Assembly: GCA_023144875.1 (NCBI GenBank)
Contig: JAGLEW010000147.1
Coordinates: 1 to 16,152 of the forward strand
Length of the DNA: 16,152 bases
Direction: 5' to 3'
Source of the DNA: Methylococcales bacterium
Lineage (GTDB): Bacteria; Pseudomonadota; Gammaproteobacteria; Methylococcales; Methylomonadaceae
In this document: positions 1 to 6,797 of the stretch, in pieces
How positions within the stretch are numbered: the first letter of the stretch is position 1
Layout of the letters: every line of letters starts with the position of its first letter
The notes under the pieces: generated by a model
What the model saw: only the letters and a program-made list of their open reading frames with translations
Databases searched by the model: none
What the model was told of the DNA's origin: nothing
Translations under genes and position numbers: made by a program

Positions 1-2
1 AA

Positions 3-878
3 TTATTAAAATTAGGGCATAAAGTGACCGTTTTAGATAATTTTATGTTCTCCCCCACCTCGTTAGCCGATTGCTGCTATCAAGATAATTTTAATGTGGT
101 TCGCGGCGATGCTCGCAATAAAGCCTTGTTAACGAAATTAGTGAAAGATAAAGATGTGGTGATTCCATTAGCCGCTTTAGTGGGCGCACCGCTGTGTAAC
201 CGCGATGAAATTGGCACCTTAACCACCAACCGAGACGCAGTCAAAACCTTAACCGACGTGTTATCACCTGAACAACGTATTTTAATGCCGATCACAAACA
301 GTGGTTATGGGGTGGGACAAGAAGGTATTTATTGCACCGAAGAAACGCCGTTAAACCCGATTTCAACCTATGGACAAACTAAAGTTGATGCCGAAAAAAT
401 CGTTTTAGATCATGGTAATACCATCAGCTTTCGTTTAGCAACGGTTTTTGGAATGAGCCCTCGAATGCGTCTTGATTTATTGGTGAATGATTTTGTTTAT
501 CGGGCGGTGACGGATCGTTTTATCGTCATTTTTGAAGGGCATTTTAAACGTAATTACATTCATATTCGTGATGTGGCGAATGCGTTTATTATGGGACTGG
601 ATAATTTTGAAACCATGAAAAATGAACCTTATAACGTTGGCTTATCGGACGCTAATATTTCAAAATTAGAACTGTGTGCAAAAATTAAAGAACAAGTGCC
701 TAATTTTACGATTATGGAAGCTGAAATCGGTAAAGATCCTGATCAACGAAATTATATTGTTTCAAATGATAAAATTGAAAAACTCGGCTTTAAACCTCAG
801 CATTCGTTAGAAATGGGGATTAAAGAATTGATAAAAGCCTATACGATTATCAATAATAGCAAATTTAGTAATGTTTAA
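3..878 (+). CDS. NAD-dependent epimerase/dehydratase (SDR), 5'-truncated by window edge
   Basis: This is an extended short-chain dehydrogenase of the nucleotide-sugar epimerase/dehydratase type. The open frame runs to the left edge. Codons before the GTG at 24 read LLKLGHK and continue into VTVLDNF, the standard second β-strand of the family Rossmann fold. The glycine-rich NAD motif and true start therefore lie outside the window, and the GTG is not the start. Visible motifs are the region after β4 (IPLAALVGAP), an NSGYG segment at the usual catalytic Ser/Thr position, the YxxxK pair (YGQTK, Tyr codon 369–371, Lys codon 381–383), FRLATVFG, and the substrate-side HIRDVANAF. It probably acts on an NDP-sugar in the cytoplasm; the substrate cannot be read from sequence. 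The stop overlaps the next gene by 8 bp, so it belongs to the surface-sugar operon. Confidence 0.9.
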   Translation, partial: LLKLGHKVTVLDNFMFSPTSLADCCYQDNFNVVRGDARNKALLTKLVKDKDVVIPLAALVGAPLCNRDEIGTLTTNRDAVKTLTDVLSPEQRILMPITNSGYGVGQEGIYCTEETPLNPISTYGQTKVDAEKIVLDHGNTISFRLATVFGMSPRMRLDLLVNDFVYRAVTDRFIVIFEGHFKRNYIHIRDVANAFIMGLDNFETMKNEPYNVGLSDANISKLELCAKIKEQVPNFTIMEAEIGKDPDQRNYIVSNDKIEKLGFKPQHSLEMGIKELIKAYTIINNSKFSNV

Positions 879-1812
879 CCCCGATTCTAAAATTTACCTA
901 GCAGGTCATTCAGGCTTGTTAGGCTCTGCTTTACAGCGCGTTTTAGAAGCGAAAGGTTATAAAAAACTCATCACCCGATCTCATAAGGCGCTGGATTTAA
1001 CCGACAAACGGCAAACCGAGGCTTTTTTTAACGCTGAACGCCCTGAGTATGTGTTTTTATGTGCGGGGAAAGTCGGAGGTATTATCGGTAATAAAACCTA
1101 TCCTGCGGATTTTTTACAGCAAAATTTAGCCATTCAAACCAACGTCTTTGAAATGGCGCATCAGTATGCGGTTAAAAACCTGATGTTTTACGGCTCATCA
1201 TGTACTTACCCGAAACTCTGCAAACAGCCAATGCATGAAGATCATTGGCTTACAGGTGCGATTGAAGAAACCAGCATGGGGTATGCGGCGGCAAAAATTG
1301 CAGGGATTATTGCCTGTCGATCTTATAATCATCAATATGATAATAAGCGTTTTATCTGCGTGATTCCCAACTCAATGATTGGCGAAAATGATAACTTTGA
1401 TTTAGAAAACGCCCATGTATTTTCTGCCTTAATTCGACGTTTTCATGAGGCTAAAAAAGCAGGAAATACTGAAATTACCTTATGGGGAACGGGCAACCCT
1501 CGGCGTGAATTTATTTTTAGTGACGATGTTGCCGATGCGTCTATTTTTCTCATGAAAAATGCCGAAAAGTTAGAAAATCAACCTTATAATTTAGGCACAG
1601 GCACGGATTATTCGATTAAAGCCCTCGCGAAAAAAATTGCCAAGGTGGTTGGTTTTCAAGGACACATAAAATGGGACACAGATAAACCTGATGGCACACC
1701 GCGAAAATTATTAGACAGCGCACGCTTATTAGCTTTGGGATGGCAACCACAGGTTAATTTTGACGAAGGTTTAGTCGCCACCTACGATTGGTTTAAAAAA
1801 CATTATGATTGA
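871..1812 (+). CDS. fcl: GDP-L-fucose synthase-like NAD(P)-dependent epimerase/reductase
   Basis: A 313-residue SDR protein matching the GDP-L-fucose synthase (GDP-4-keto-6-deoxymannose 3,5-epimerase-4-reductase) family in length and motifs. It shows the nucleotide-binding loop GHSGLLGSA (residues 12–20) and the family signature SSCTYPK, with catalytic Ser109 and Cys111. The YxxxK pair is Tyr138/Lys142. His182 lies in NAHVFSALIRRFHEA, the position of the second epimerisation acid/base residue, and WGTGNPRREF follows at 205–214. With Cys and His kept, both epimerase and reductase activity are expected, making GDP-L-fucose or a close relative. No GDP-mannose 4,6-dehydratase is in view; it may lie upstream. 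The start overlaps the previous stop by 8 bp and the end overlaps the transketolase by 8 bp, which suggests translational coupling. The exact nucleotide sugar is inferred. Confidence 0.85.
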   Translation: MFNPDSKIYLAGHSGLLGSALQRVLEAKGYKKLITRSHKALDLTDKRQTEAFFNAERPEYVFLCAGKVGGIIGNKTYPADFLQQNLAIQTNVFEMAHQYAVKNLMFYGSSCTYPKLCKQPMHEDHWLTGAIEETSMGYAAAKIAGIIACRSYNHQYDNKRFICVIPNSMIGENDNFDLENAHVFSALIRRFHEAKKAGNTEITLWGTGNPRREFIFSDDVADASIFLMKNAEKLENQPYNLGTGTDYSIKALAKKIAKVVGFQGHIKWDTDKPDGTPRKLLDSARLLALGWQPQVNFDEGLVATYDWFKKHYD

Positions 1813-2632
1813 TACCGCCTATTTAAAACAACAGGCAAAATTTTTAAGAGTCGAAACCTTAAAGATTCACAAAGCCGCGCCCGAAGTACGGGTGGCTTCT
1901 TCGTTATCACCGATAGAAATTTTTACCGCGTTATTTTATGGTGAATTACTCGCCTATAACCCAAAAGACCCTCGTGATGAAAACCGTGACCGATTGGTGA
2001 TTTCCAAAGGACATGGCTCGATTTGCATGTACCCTTTATTAGCCGATTTAGGCTTTTTTGATCAAGACGAATTAAAACGTGTTTGTAAAAGTGGCAGTTT
2101 TTTAGGCGGAATTCCTGACCCGATTATCCCAGGTTATGAAACTGTCAATGGTTCTTTAGGACATGGACTTGGGGTGGCTTGCGGGATTGCCTTAGCCTTA
2201 AAAACTAAAAAATCAACCCAAAAAGCGGTGGTCTTAACAGGCGATGGCGAATTAAATGAAGGCGCAAACTGGGAGGCCATCATGTGCGCCGCACAACATA
2301 AGCTGGATAATTTAACCCTGATTATCGATTACAATAAAGTCTCAATGCTGGATTTTAGTCAAAATATTATTGATTTAAATTCATTATCGGAAAAATTTAA
2401 AGCCTTTCATTGGGACGTTTATGAAATTGAAGACGGGCATCATATTGAACAGGTTTATAACACCTTAAAAACCGCTTTTTCAGCGCAACAACAAAAACCG
2501 AAAGTCGTGATTGCACATACCGTGAAAGGTAAAGGTATCCCCTTTTTAGAAACACACCCCTTAAGCCATATTTTATCCGTTAAAGAAGCCGATATTGATG
2601 GCTTTGTTGAGGAGATTAACAATGCAGATTAA
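1805..2632 (+). CDS. Transketolase, N-terminal (ThDP-binding) subunit
   Basis: A 275-residue protein equal to the N-terminal half of transketolase. The thiamine-diphosphate/metal motif is complete: GDGE (146–149), an Asn-containing stretch, and IIDYN (173–177). Other family elements are SKGHGS (67–72), where His70 contacts the cofactor, and GSLGHGLG (116–123). Full-length transketolases are about 660 residues; here the rest is encoded by the next gene, as in the split transketolases of many bacteria and archaea. The pair should form an α2β2 enzyme moving a two-carbon ketol unit between sugars. The setting in an epimerase/fucose-synthase operon, rather than beside pentose-phosphate genes, suggests a role in an unusual sugar (inference). 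The start codon sits inside the end of the fcl-like gene. Confidence 0.9.
   Translation: MIDTAYLKQQAKFLRVETLKIHKAAPEVRVASSLSPIEIFTALFYGELLAYNPKDPRDENRDRLVISKGHGSICMYPLLADLGFFDQDELKRVCKSGSFLGGIPDPIIPGYETVNGSLGHGLGVACGIALALKTKKSTQKAVVLTGDGELNEGANWEAIMCAAQHKLDNLTLIIDYNKVSMLDFSQNIIDLNSLSEKFKAFHWDVYEIEDGHHIEQVYNTLKTAFSAQQQKPKVVIAHTVKGKGIPFLETHPLSHILSVKEADIDGFVEEINNAD
2609..2615 (+). promoter_or_regulatory. Ribosome binding site for transketolase C subunit
   Basis: GAGGAGA lies 6 nt before the ATG at 2622, inside the end of the preceding gene. It decides in favour of this ATG over the in-frame TTG at 2595 and ATG at 2598, which would add a poor leader and sit upstream of the ribosome site. Confidence 0.7.
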
Positions 2633-3563
2633 AGCCATGCGCGATGTTTTTTTAGCCGCTTTACATCAAAAAATGCAGAAAGATAACCGTCTGTTTTTTG
2701 TTTCAGCGGATTTTGGTGCGCCAATTTTAGATAAAATTCGAGCGGATTTCCCCGACCGATTTATTAATGTGGGGATTGCCGAACAAAATTTAATTAATGT
2801 CTCTGTGGGCTTAGCCTTAGAAGGGTTTACCGTTTACGCTTATGCGATTGCGCCGTTTATCACCATGCGGTGTTATGAGCAAATTCGAGTCAACATTGCC
2901 ATTTTATCGCAATTAAGACCGATGAATATTAATCTAATTGGCGTGGGTGCGGGGGTGAGTTATAGCCTCAGTGGCCCGACCCATCATTGCCTTGAAGATT
3001 TATCAATTATGCGAACTTTGCCGAATATAGAAGTATTTTCACCGAGTGATTATTTATTAGCTGAACGTTATGTTGAACGCAGCATTGCCCATAAAACGCC
3101 TAAATATTTACGCTTTGATGCCATGCCGATGTTGCCCGCTTCTGAATCGGTTGAAAACTTTGAGGATGGCTTTAGAGTTCTACAAATAGGCTCGAAAGCG
3201 GCGATTATAGCAACAGGCTATATGAGTCAAAAAGCAAAAAAAGTCGCGGCTGATTTTGAGGTCATGGTCATTGATTTATATTTTTTAAATGCTTACGATT
3301 TAGAAAAATTACAAGCGTGTTTAAAAAATATTGAAACCGTCATTACTTTAGAGGAAGGTTTTAAAGGTGTGGGTGGTTTGGATAGCGAAATTAATTCTAA
3401 ACTTAAAAATAAACAAGTGATTAATTTAGGCTTTGAATTAAAATATACCTTTAAAGTCGGTTCACGGGAATTTGTTCATGAAGAAAATGGCTTAGGTGAG
3501 CAGGATTTGATTGAACTTGTGAAAATGCTTACCAACAATGATTCTTATCAGAATAAAAAATAA
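2622..3563 (+). CDS. Transketolase, C-terminal (pyrimidine-binding) subunit
   Basis: A 313-residue protein equal to the pyrimidine-binding and C-terminal domains of transketolase. The start is chosen at 2622 because of the GAGGAGA just upstream; another ATG at 2637 is possible. It contains GIAEQN (51–56), in which Glu54 is the conserved glutamate that activates the thiazolium cofactor. The aromatic pocket segment VYAYAIAPFITMRCYEQI (71–88) and the SGPTHHCLEDLSIMR region (117–131) are also typical. The last third, from about residue 175, is the C-terminal domain. It overlaps the N subunit by 11 bp, so equimolar synthesis is likely. It is the last gene of the plus-strand operon; the next gene is convergent beyond a strong terminator. 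Confidence 0.9.
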   Translation: MQIKAMRDVFLAALHQKMQKDNRLFFVSADFGAPILDKIRADFPDRFINVGIAEQNLINVSVGLALEGFTVYAYAIAPFITMRCYEQIRVNIAILSQLRPMNINLIGVGAGVSYSLSGPTHHCLEDLSIMRTLPNIEVFSPSDYLLAERYVERSIAHKTPKYLRFDAMPMLPASESVENFEDGFRVLQIGSKAAIIATGYMSQKAKKVAADFEVMVIDLYFLNAYDLEKLQACLKNIETVITLEEGFKGVGGLDSEINSKLKNKQVINLGFELKYTFKVGSREFVHEENGLGEQDLIELVKMLTNNDSYQNKK

Positions 3564-3639
3564 TATATTGAGGAACAATTCGTAGATGGGGTTCTGCTTT
3601 TTAGTCAACATAAGTAGATAAACAAAAAAGGTCTAGTTG

Positions 3640-3652
3640 TCGGGACTTGACA
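3640..3652 (+). repeat. 13-bp direct repeat, copy 1
   Basis: TCGGGACTTGACA, identical to the copy at 3681–3693, with starts 41 bp apart. Its 3' end carries TTGACA, a perfect −35 hexamer. The repeat borders the inverted repeat CATAAGC/GCTTATG. It could be a remnant of a dispersed repeat or an insertion-sequence end; no transposase is nearby. Confidence 0.6.
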
Positions 3653-3677
3653 TAAGCCCAATTGCCCTGCTTATGAT
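3647..3677 (+). promoter_or_regulatory. Possible sigma-70 promoter in the intergenic region
   Basis: TTGACA (3647–3652) and TATGAT (3672–3677) are separated by 19 bp, a long but usable spacing. Initiation would fall near the GGG at 3683–3685. No open reading frame follows on this strand before the terminator at 3782, so the transcript would be non-coding. The promoter overlaps the repeat and inverted repeat, so the hexamer match may be incidental. Confidence 0.35.
3651..3675. repeat. Inverted repeat CATAAGC-N11-GCTTATG
   Basis: A perfect 7-bp inverted repeat (3651–3657 and 3669–3675) around an 11-nt centre. It lies between the two 13-bp direct repeats and shares two bases with the first. It may be a protein binding site, a hairpin, or part of a miniature repeat element. 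Confidence 0.5.
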
Positions 3678-3680
3678 CTA

Positions 3681-3693
3681 TCGGGACTTGACA
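3681..3693 (+). repeat. 13-bp direct repeat, copy 2
   Basis: TCGGGACTTGACA, the second copy. Here it continues into AGT, giving the 11-bp dyad ACTTG-A-CAAGT at 3686–3696. The first copy does not have this dyad. Confidence 0.6.
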
Positions 3694-3811
3694 AGTAATA
3701 AAAAGGAAGAAGAGGTCAAAGCGTAATACGCCTCTAAATTTTTCATAGAAAGTGCCTTTTCGGTGAAAAATAAGTCCATAAAAAAGCCGGTGATTAGCCG
3801 GCTTTTGTTTT
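3684..3811 (+). ncRNA. Candidate small RNA (speculative)
   Basis: This span would be a transcript of about 130 nt from the putative promoter at 3647–3677 to the terminator at 3782–3806. It can fold into an ordered structure. GGACTT (3684–3689) pairs with AAGTCC (3772–3777) as a closing stem. Inside it are a hairpin built from AGAG (3711–3714)/CTCT (3732–3735) and GCGT (3721–3724)/ACGC (3728–3731), and an 8-bp stem ATTTTTCA (3738–3745)/TGAAAAAT (3764–3771). The terminator hairpin follows. There is no convincing open reading frame. The alternative is simply the 3' UTR of the transketolase operon plus a repeat remnant. It does not resemble tRNA, 6S or tmRNA by eye. Confidence 0.3.
3782..3811. 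terminator. Bidirectional Rho-independent terminator
   Basis: AAAAGCCGG (3782–3790) pairs perfectly with CCGGCTTTT (3798–3806) over 9 bp with a 7-nt loop. Reading rightward, TTTT-G-TTTTT follows the GC stem; reading leftward, the complement of the A run at 3780–3785 gives a U tract. It sits between convergent genes and can end both the plus-strand operon (or sRNA) and the minus-strand EF-hand transcript. Confidence 0.85.
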
Positions 3812-3833
3812 TCTTTGGATAAGAAAATTTGAT

Positions 3834-4388
3834 TTATTTATCTCTATTATACAGAAAGCCAAAACCCCCTTTTACTTTCGATTTTTTAGGGGTTACTTTT
3901 GCAACACGACTATCCGCTAACGACAAACTACCATCATTATTCGCATCTAATGCGTCAAATTTTTTCTTTTGGTAAGCTTTTAATTCTTCAGGCTCAACCA
4001 ATCCGTCTTTATCCGCATCCATTTTTTTAACGAGTGCTTTCGCATCTTTATCAATACTATTTAGCTCACTAATGACGGTTTTATTGATATTTTTTTCAGA
4101 AACACCGTGTTTTTTTAATTCAATAACCGTATCCGCTAAATCTTCTGTCATTTCAATCGCGACTTCGTTGCTAGTAATGTATCCATCTTGATTATAATCT
4201 AATGTATCTTCAACATCGCTGACTGTTTCATCAATAAATTCTTCGGCATTTACTTTTTTATTATGATCGTCGTCTTGCGTTCTAATGAGTTCTTTCAATT
4301 GATCTTCAGAATAAGATTCTGCACAAACAAGACCTGATGATGCCATCAAAATTACACTTACGAGCAGAGGTTTCATTATGGGTTTCAT
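3834..4388 (-). CDS. Secreted four-EF-hand calcium-binding protein
   Basis: A 184-residue exported protein. Residues 1–23 form a signal peptide (Lys-rich start, hydrophobic core, probable cleavage after VCA). Four EF-hand loops are visible. Loop 1 (Asp39–Glu50) is atypical, with Lys at the usual Gly. Loop 2 (Asp64–Glu75) and loop 3 (Asp124–Glu135) are canonical DxNxDG/DxDxDG, and loop 4 (Asp148–Asp159) ends in Asp. The two pairs are separated by a helical linker of about 45 residues. The C terminus is basic, then Gly/aromatic (GGFGFLYNRDK). Ca2+ binding in the periplasm or outside the cell is expected, but the role is unknown. AAGGCGG before the ATG is the likely ribosome site; a second ATG at codon 5 is possible. 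It follows corC after 108 bp and probably has its own promoter. Confidence 0.85.
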   Translation of the reverse strand: MKPIMKPLLVSVILMASSGLVCAESYSEDQLKELIRTQDDDHNKKVNAEEFIDETVSDVEDTLDYNQDGYITSNEVAIEMTEDLADTVIELKKHGVSEKNINKTVISELNSIDKDAKALVKKMDADKDGLVEPEELKAYQKKKFDALDANNDGSLSLADSRVAKVTPKKSKVKGGFGFLYNRDK

Positions 4389-4416
4389 TTTTTACCGCCT
4401 TTGTATAAAAAAACCT

Positions 4417-4446
4417 ATGATATTCGAGGGAGGCTCTCTTTGTAAA
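4417..4446 (-). promoter_or_regulatory. Probable promoter of the EF-hand gene
   Basis: On the minus strand TTTACA (4446–4441) and TATCAT (4422–4417) each match the sigma-70 consensus at 5 of 6 bases and are spaced by 18 bp. Transcription would begin near 4410, leaving a leader of about 22 nt. A second −10-like TATAAT lies at 4493–4488 but lacks a good −35. Confidence 0.45.
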
Positions 4447-4496
4447 CTTACTTTTTAAGAAAGAAAAAAACGAGGGTCTTTTTAAAAATTATAAAC

Positions 4497-5351
4497 TTAA
4501 CCAGAAACGTCTTTTCGCTTTAATTTTATGGAATGTAAGCGTCTATTATCGGCGTGTAATACTTCAAAATAAAACCCCTTCAGCGTTTTATTTTCGCCTT
4601 TTTTAGGGAAGTAGCCAAATTTATGCACTAAAAATCCGCCGATCGTATCAAACTCATCGTCTTTAAAATTGGTTGAAAAATGCGCGTTAAAATCATCAAT
4701 AGGCGTTAAACCATCTAACACATAACATCCCTTCTTTTTTTCAACAATAAAATTTGCATTGGCATCCACTTGATCGTGTTCGTCTTCAATGTCGCCAACA
4801 ATTTGCTCCAAAACATCTTCAATAGTGACTAACCCTGCCGCCGTGCCATATTCATCGACTACGATTGCCATATGATTACGTTCTGTTCTAAATTCTCGTA
4901 ATAACACATTAAGTCGTTTACTTTCTGGCACAATATTGGCGGGACGCATAATATCTTCAACCGTTATCAGTTTATCTTCTAAAATATGCGTTAATAAATC
5001 TTTAGCAATTAAAATACCAATAACTTCGCTGCGATCATCTTCAATGACAGGAAAACGTGAATGCGAGGAGGCAATGACGGTTTGGTATATATCTTTTAAA
5101 TTGGCTTTTTTGGGGATGACTACCATTTGAATGCGTGGAATCATAATATCTCGTACGCGCATTTCAGCCACGTGCAACACCCCTTCCATCATCGACAATC
5201 CATCCGCATCTAACAGGCGTTTTTCTCGTGCTTCTTTCAGCATAGCGACTAATTCATGCTGATCTTGAATCTCTCCCCCTAAAAGCAATCCAATTTTCCC
5301 CAACCAATTTCTTTTTGGGGGTGATTTTTTAGGAGGTTTTTCATCGTTCAT
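4497..5351 (-). CDS. corC: CorC/YbeX-type CBS-pair protein
   Basis: A 284-residue soluble protein of the CorC/HlyC family. After a basic Pro/Lys-rich N terminus come two CBS domains (about 67–125 and 133–190). The connecting signature VVDEYGTAAGLVTIEDVLEQIVGDIEDEHD starts near residue 164. The C-terminal transporter-associated domain spans about 200–280. There is no membrane DUF21 domain, as in E. coli CorC (YbeX), historically linked to Mg2+/Co2+ efflux and, from its gene neighbours, to ribosome-related functions. The start ATG overlaps the end of ybeY by 11 bp, with GAGG about 14 nt upstream, so it is translationally coupled. In enterobacteria lnt follows corC; here an EF-hand gene does. 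Confidence 0.92.
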   Translation of the reverse strand: MNDEKPPKKSPPKRNWLGKIGLLLGGEIQDQHELVAMLKEAREKRLLDADGLSMMEGVLHVAEMRVRDIMIPRIQMVVIPKKANLKDIYQTVIASSHSRFPVIEDDRSEVIGILIAKDLLTHILEDKLITVEDIMRPANIVPESKRLNVLLREFRTERNHMAIVVDEYGTAAGLVTIEDVLEQIVGDIEDEHDQVDANANFIVEKKKGCYVLDGLTPIDDFNAHFSTNFKDDEFDTIGGFLVHKFGYFPKKGENKTLKGFYFEVLHADNRRLHSIKLKRKDVSG

Positions 5352-5808
5352 GGAATTTTTTTTCCTCGTAAGGGTTATTAATCAAAAGTGTATTGAGGAG
5401 TTTAATTTCTTTGGTTTCCATTTCCTGCGCCTCTGTGTGATCTATGTGGTCATAGCCGCATAAATGTAACAGCCCATGAATAACAATATGCGCCCAATGA
5501 TCGAGTAATCGCTTGTGTTGCTGTTGTGCCTGATTCTCAATAACAGGAACGCAAATAATTAAATCCCCCAATAAAGGGGATTCAATGATATCGGGGGCTT
5601 CAAAAGGAAAGCTTAGTATATTTGTCGATCCTTGCTTATGACGATAGCGTTGATTTAGGTCAGCGCTTTCTTTGTCATCGACTAACCGAATAAGTACTTC
5701 GGTATCCGATTGAGCGCTTTTTAAGACCGTATCTATCCACTTTTGAAAATGAGCGCTCGTAGGAATTTGTGTTGAGGTTGAAACAATTTGAAGATCAAGT
5801 TGATTCAT
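5341..5808 (-). CDS. ybeY: Endoribonuclease YbeY (16S rRNA maturation)
   Basis: A 155-residue protein of the UPF0054 family, of normal length. The zinc-binding HxxxHxxxxxH motif is intact: HGLLHLCGYDH with His111, His115 and His121. The upstream conserved block RYRHKQGSTNILSFPFE (54–70) and GDLIIC are present. The family is a single-strand endoribonuclease needed for 16S rRNA 3'-end processing and 70S ribosome quality control. It begins 9 bp after phoH and overlaps corC by 11 bp in the usual ybeZ–ybeY–corC arrangement. The N-terminal 20 residues are variable, so the start rests on operon spacing. Confidence 0.95.
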   Translation of the reverse strand: MNQLDLQIVSTSTQIPTSAHFQKWIDTVLKSAQSDTEVLIRLVDDKESADLNQRYRHKQGSTNILSFPFEAPDIIESPLLGDLIICVPVIENQAQQQHKRLLDHWAHIVIHGLLHLCGYDHIDHTEAQEMETKEIKLLNTLLINNPYEEKKFHER

Positions 5809-5817
5809 AAAAAGGCT

Positions 5818-6795
5818 TTACTGTTTTTGTTCGTACGCTTCATAGGCAGCAACAATCCTTTGCACCAAGGGATGCCGAACCACATCGCGCACACTAAAAT
5901 GAGTAAAACTAATGCCTTCAACATTATTTAATATTTTTAAAACTTGCTTTAAACCTGACATTTTATCGCTTGGTAAATCTATTTGCGTGATGTCACCCGT
6001 AATAACTGCGGTTGAGCCAAAACCGACGCGCGTTAAAAACATTTTGACTTGCTCGGTGGTGGTGTTTTGCGCCTCATCTAAAATAATAAAGGAATCATTC
6101 AACGTTCGACCACGCATAAAAGCAAGTGGCGCAACTTCAATAATTTTTTTCTCAATCATTTTGTCCACCCGTTCAAAACCAAGCATTTCATACAAAGCAT
6201 CGTACAAAGGGCGTAAATAAGGGTCAATTTTTTGTGCCATATCTCCAGGTAAAAAACCTAATTTTTCACCTGCCTCTACCGCAGGTCGTACTAAAATAAT
6301 ACGTCTTACTTTTTCAGTTTGCAGCGCTTCCACCGCACAGGCAACCGCTAAGTAGGTTTTACCCGTTCCCGCAGGGCCAATACCAAAATTTATATCGTGA
6401 TTTTGAATTTTTTGTAAATAATGTTGTTGGTTTTCACCACGTCCTTTAATTAACCCTCGCTTCGTTTTAATAGAAATTTCTTGGTTGGAGGCTGCTTTAG
6501 TCGTTGTGGTCAATAATTCGAGGTTTGAGTCTTGCATAATTAAATGAATTTTTTTAGGAGTGATTTGCTCTTCGTTAGTGGCCGCAAAAATATTTTTAAT
6601 AACACCTGTCGCTGTACTTACTGCGCACTCCAATCCTGTTATTTTAAAATGATTGCCATAATTAGCAATCTCTACATTTAAGCGCTTTTCAATTTGCCGA
6701 AGATGTTGATCAACTTCACCACATAAATTCGCCAAACGGTTATTATCCAGAGGTTCTAATCGAAAATCATGGGAGGCAGGGGTATTTTCCAACAT
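5818..6795 (-). CDS. phoH: PhoH-family ATPase (YbeZ)
   Basis: A 325-residue PhoH-like P-loop NTPase. An N-terminal KH-like region (about 15–100) precedes the ATPase core. Walker A is GPAGTGKT (140–147), Walker B is IILDEAQ (237–243), and ITGDITQIDLP (265–275) is the family's sensor-type segment. YbeZ is thought to act with YbeY on RNA, and their adjacency here supports that pairing. The start lies 2 bp after the miaB stop and the stop lies 9 bp before ybeY, so the three are co-transcribed. Length and motifs are normal. Confidence 0.94.
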   Translation of the reverse strand: MLENTPASHDFRLEPLDNNRLANLCGEVDQHLRQIEKRLNVEIANYGNHFKITGLECAVSTATGVIKNIFAATNEEQITPKKIHLIMQDSNLELLTTTTKAASNQEISIKTKRGLIKGRGENQQHYLQKIQNHDINFGIGPAGTGKTYLAVACAVEALQTEKVRRIILVRPAVEAGEKLGFLPGDMAQKIDPYLRPLYDALYEMLGFERVDKMIEKKIIEVAPLAFMRGRTLNDSFIILDEAQNTTTEQVKMFLTRVGFGSTAVITGDITQIDLPSDKMSGLKQVLKILNNVEGISFTHFSVRDVVRHPLVQRIVAAYEAYEQKQ

Positions 6796-6797
6796 AT

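Noticed and set aside
80..295. Minus-strand reading frame opposite the first epimerase
   Set aside because: It lies wholly inside a gene with clear family motifs and its peptide has no recognisable domain.
3834..4388. Lanmodulin-like lanthanide-binding protein
   Set aside because: There are four EF-hands, but none has the Pro at loop position 2 typical of lanmodulin, and loops 2–3 look like ordinary calcium sites.
4936..6220. Plus-strand frames of 64 and 102 codons inside corC and phoH
   Set aside because: They are antisense to strongly conserved coding sequence, with no ribosome site or domain.
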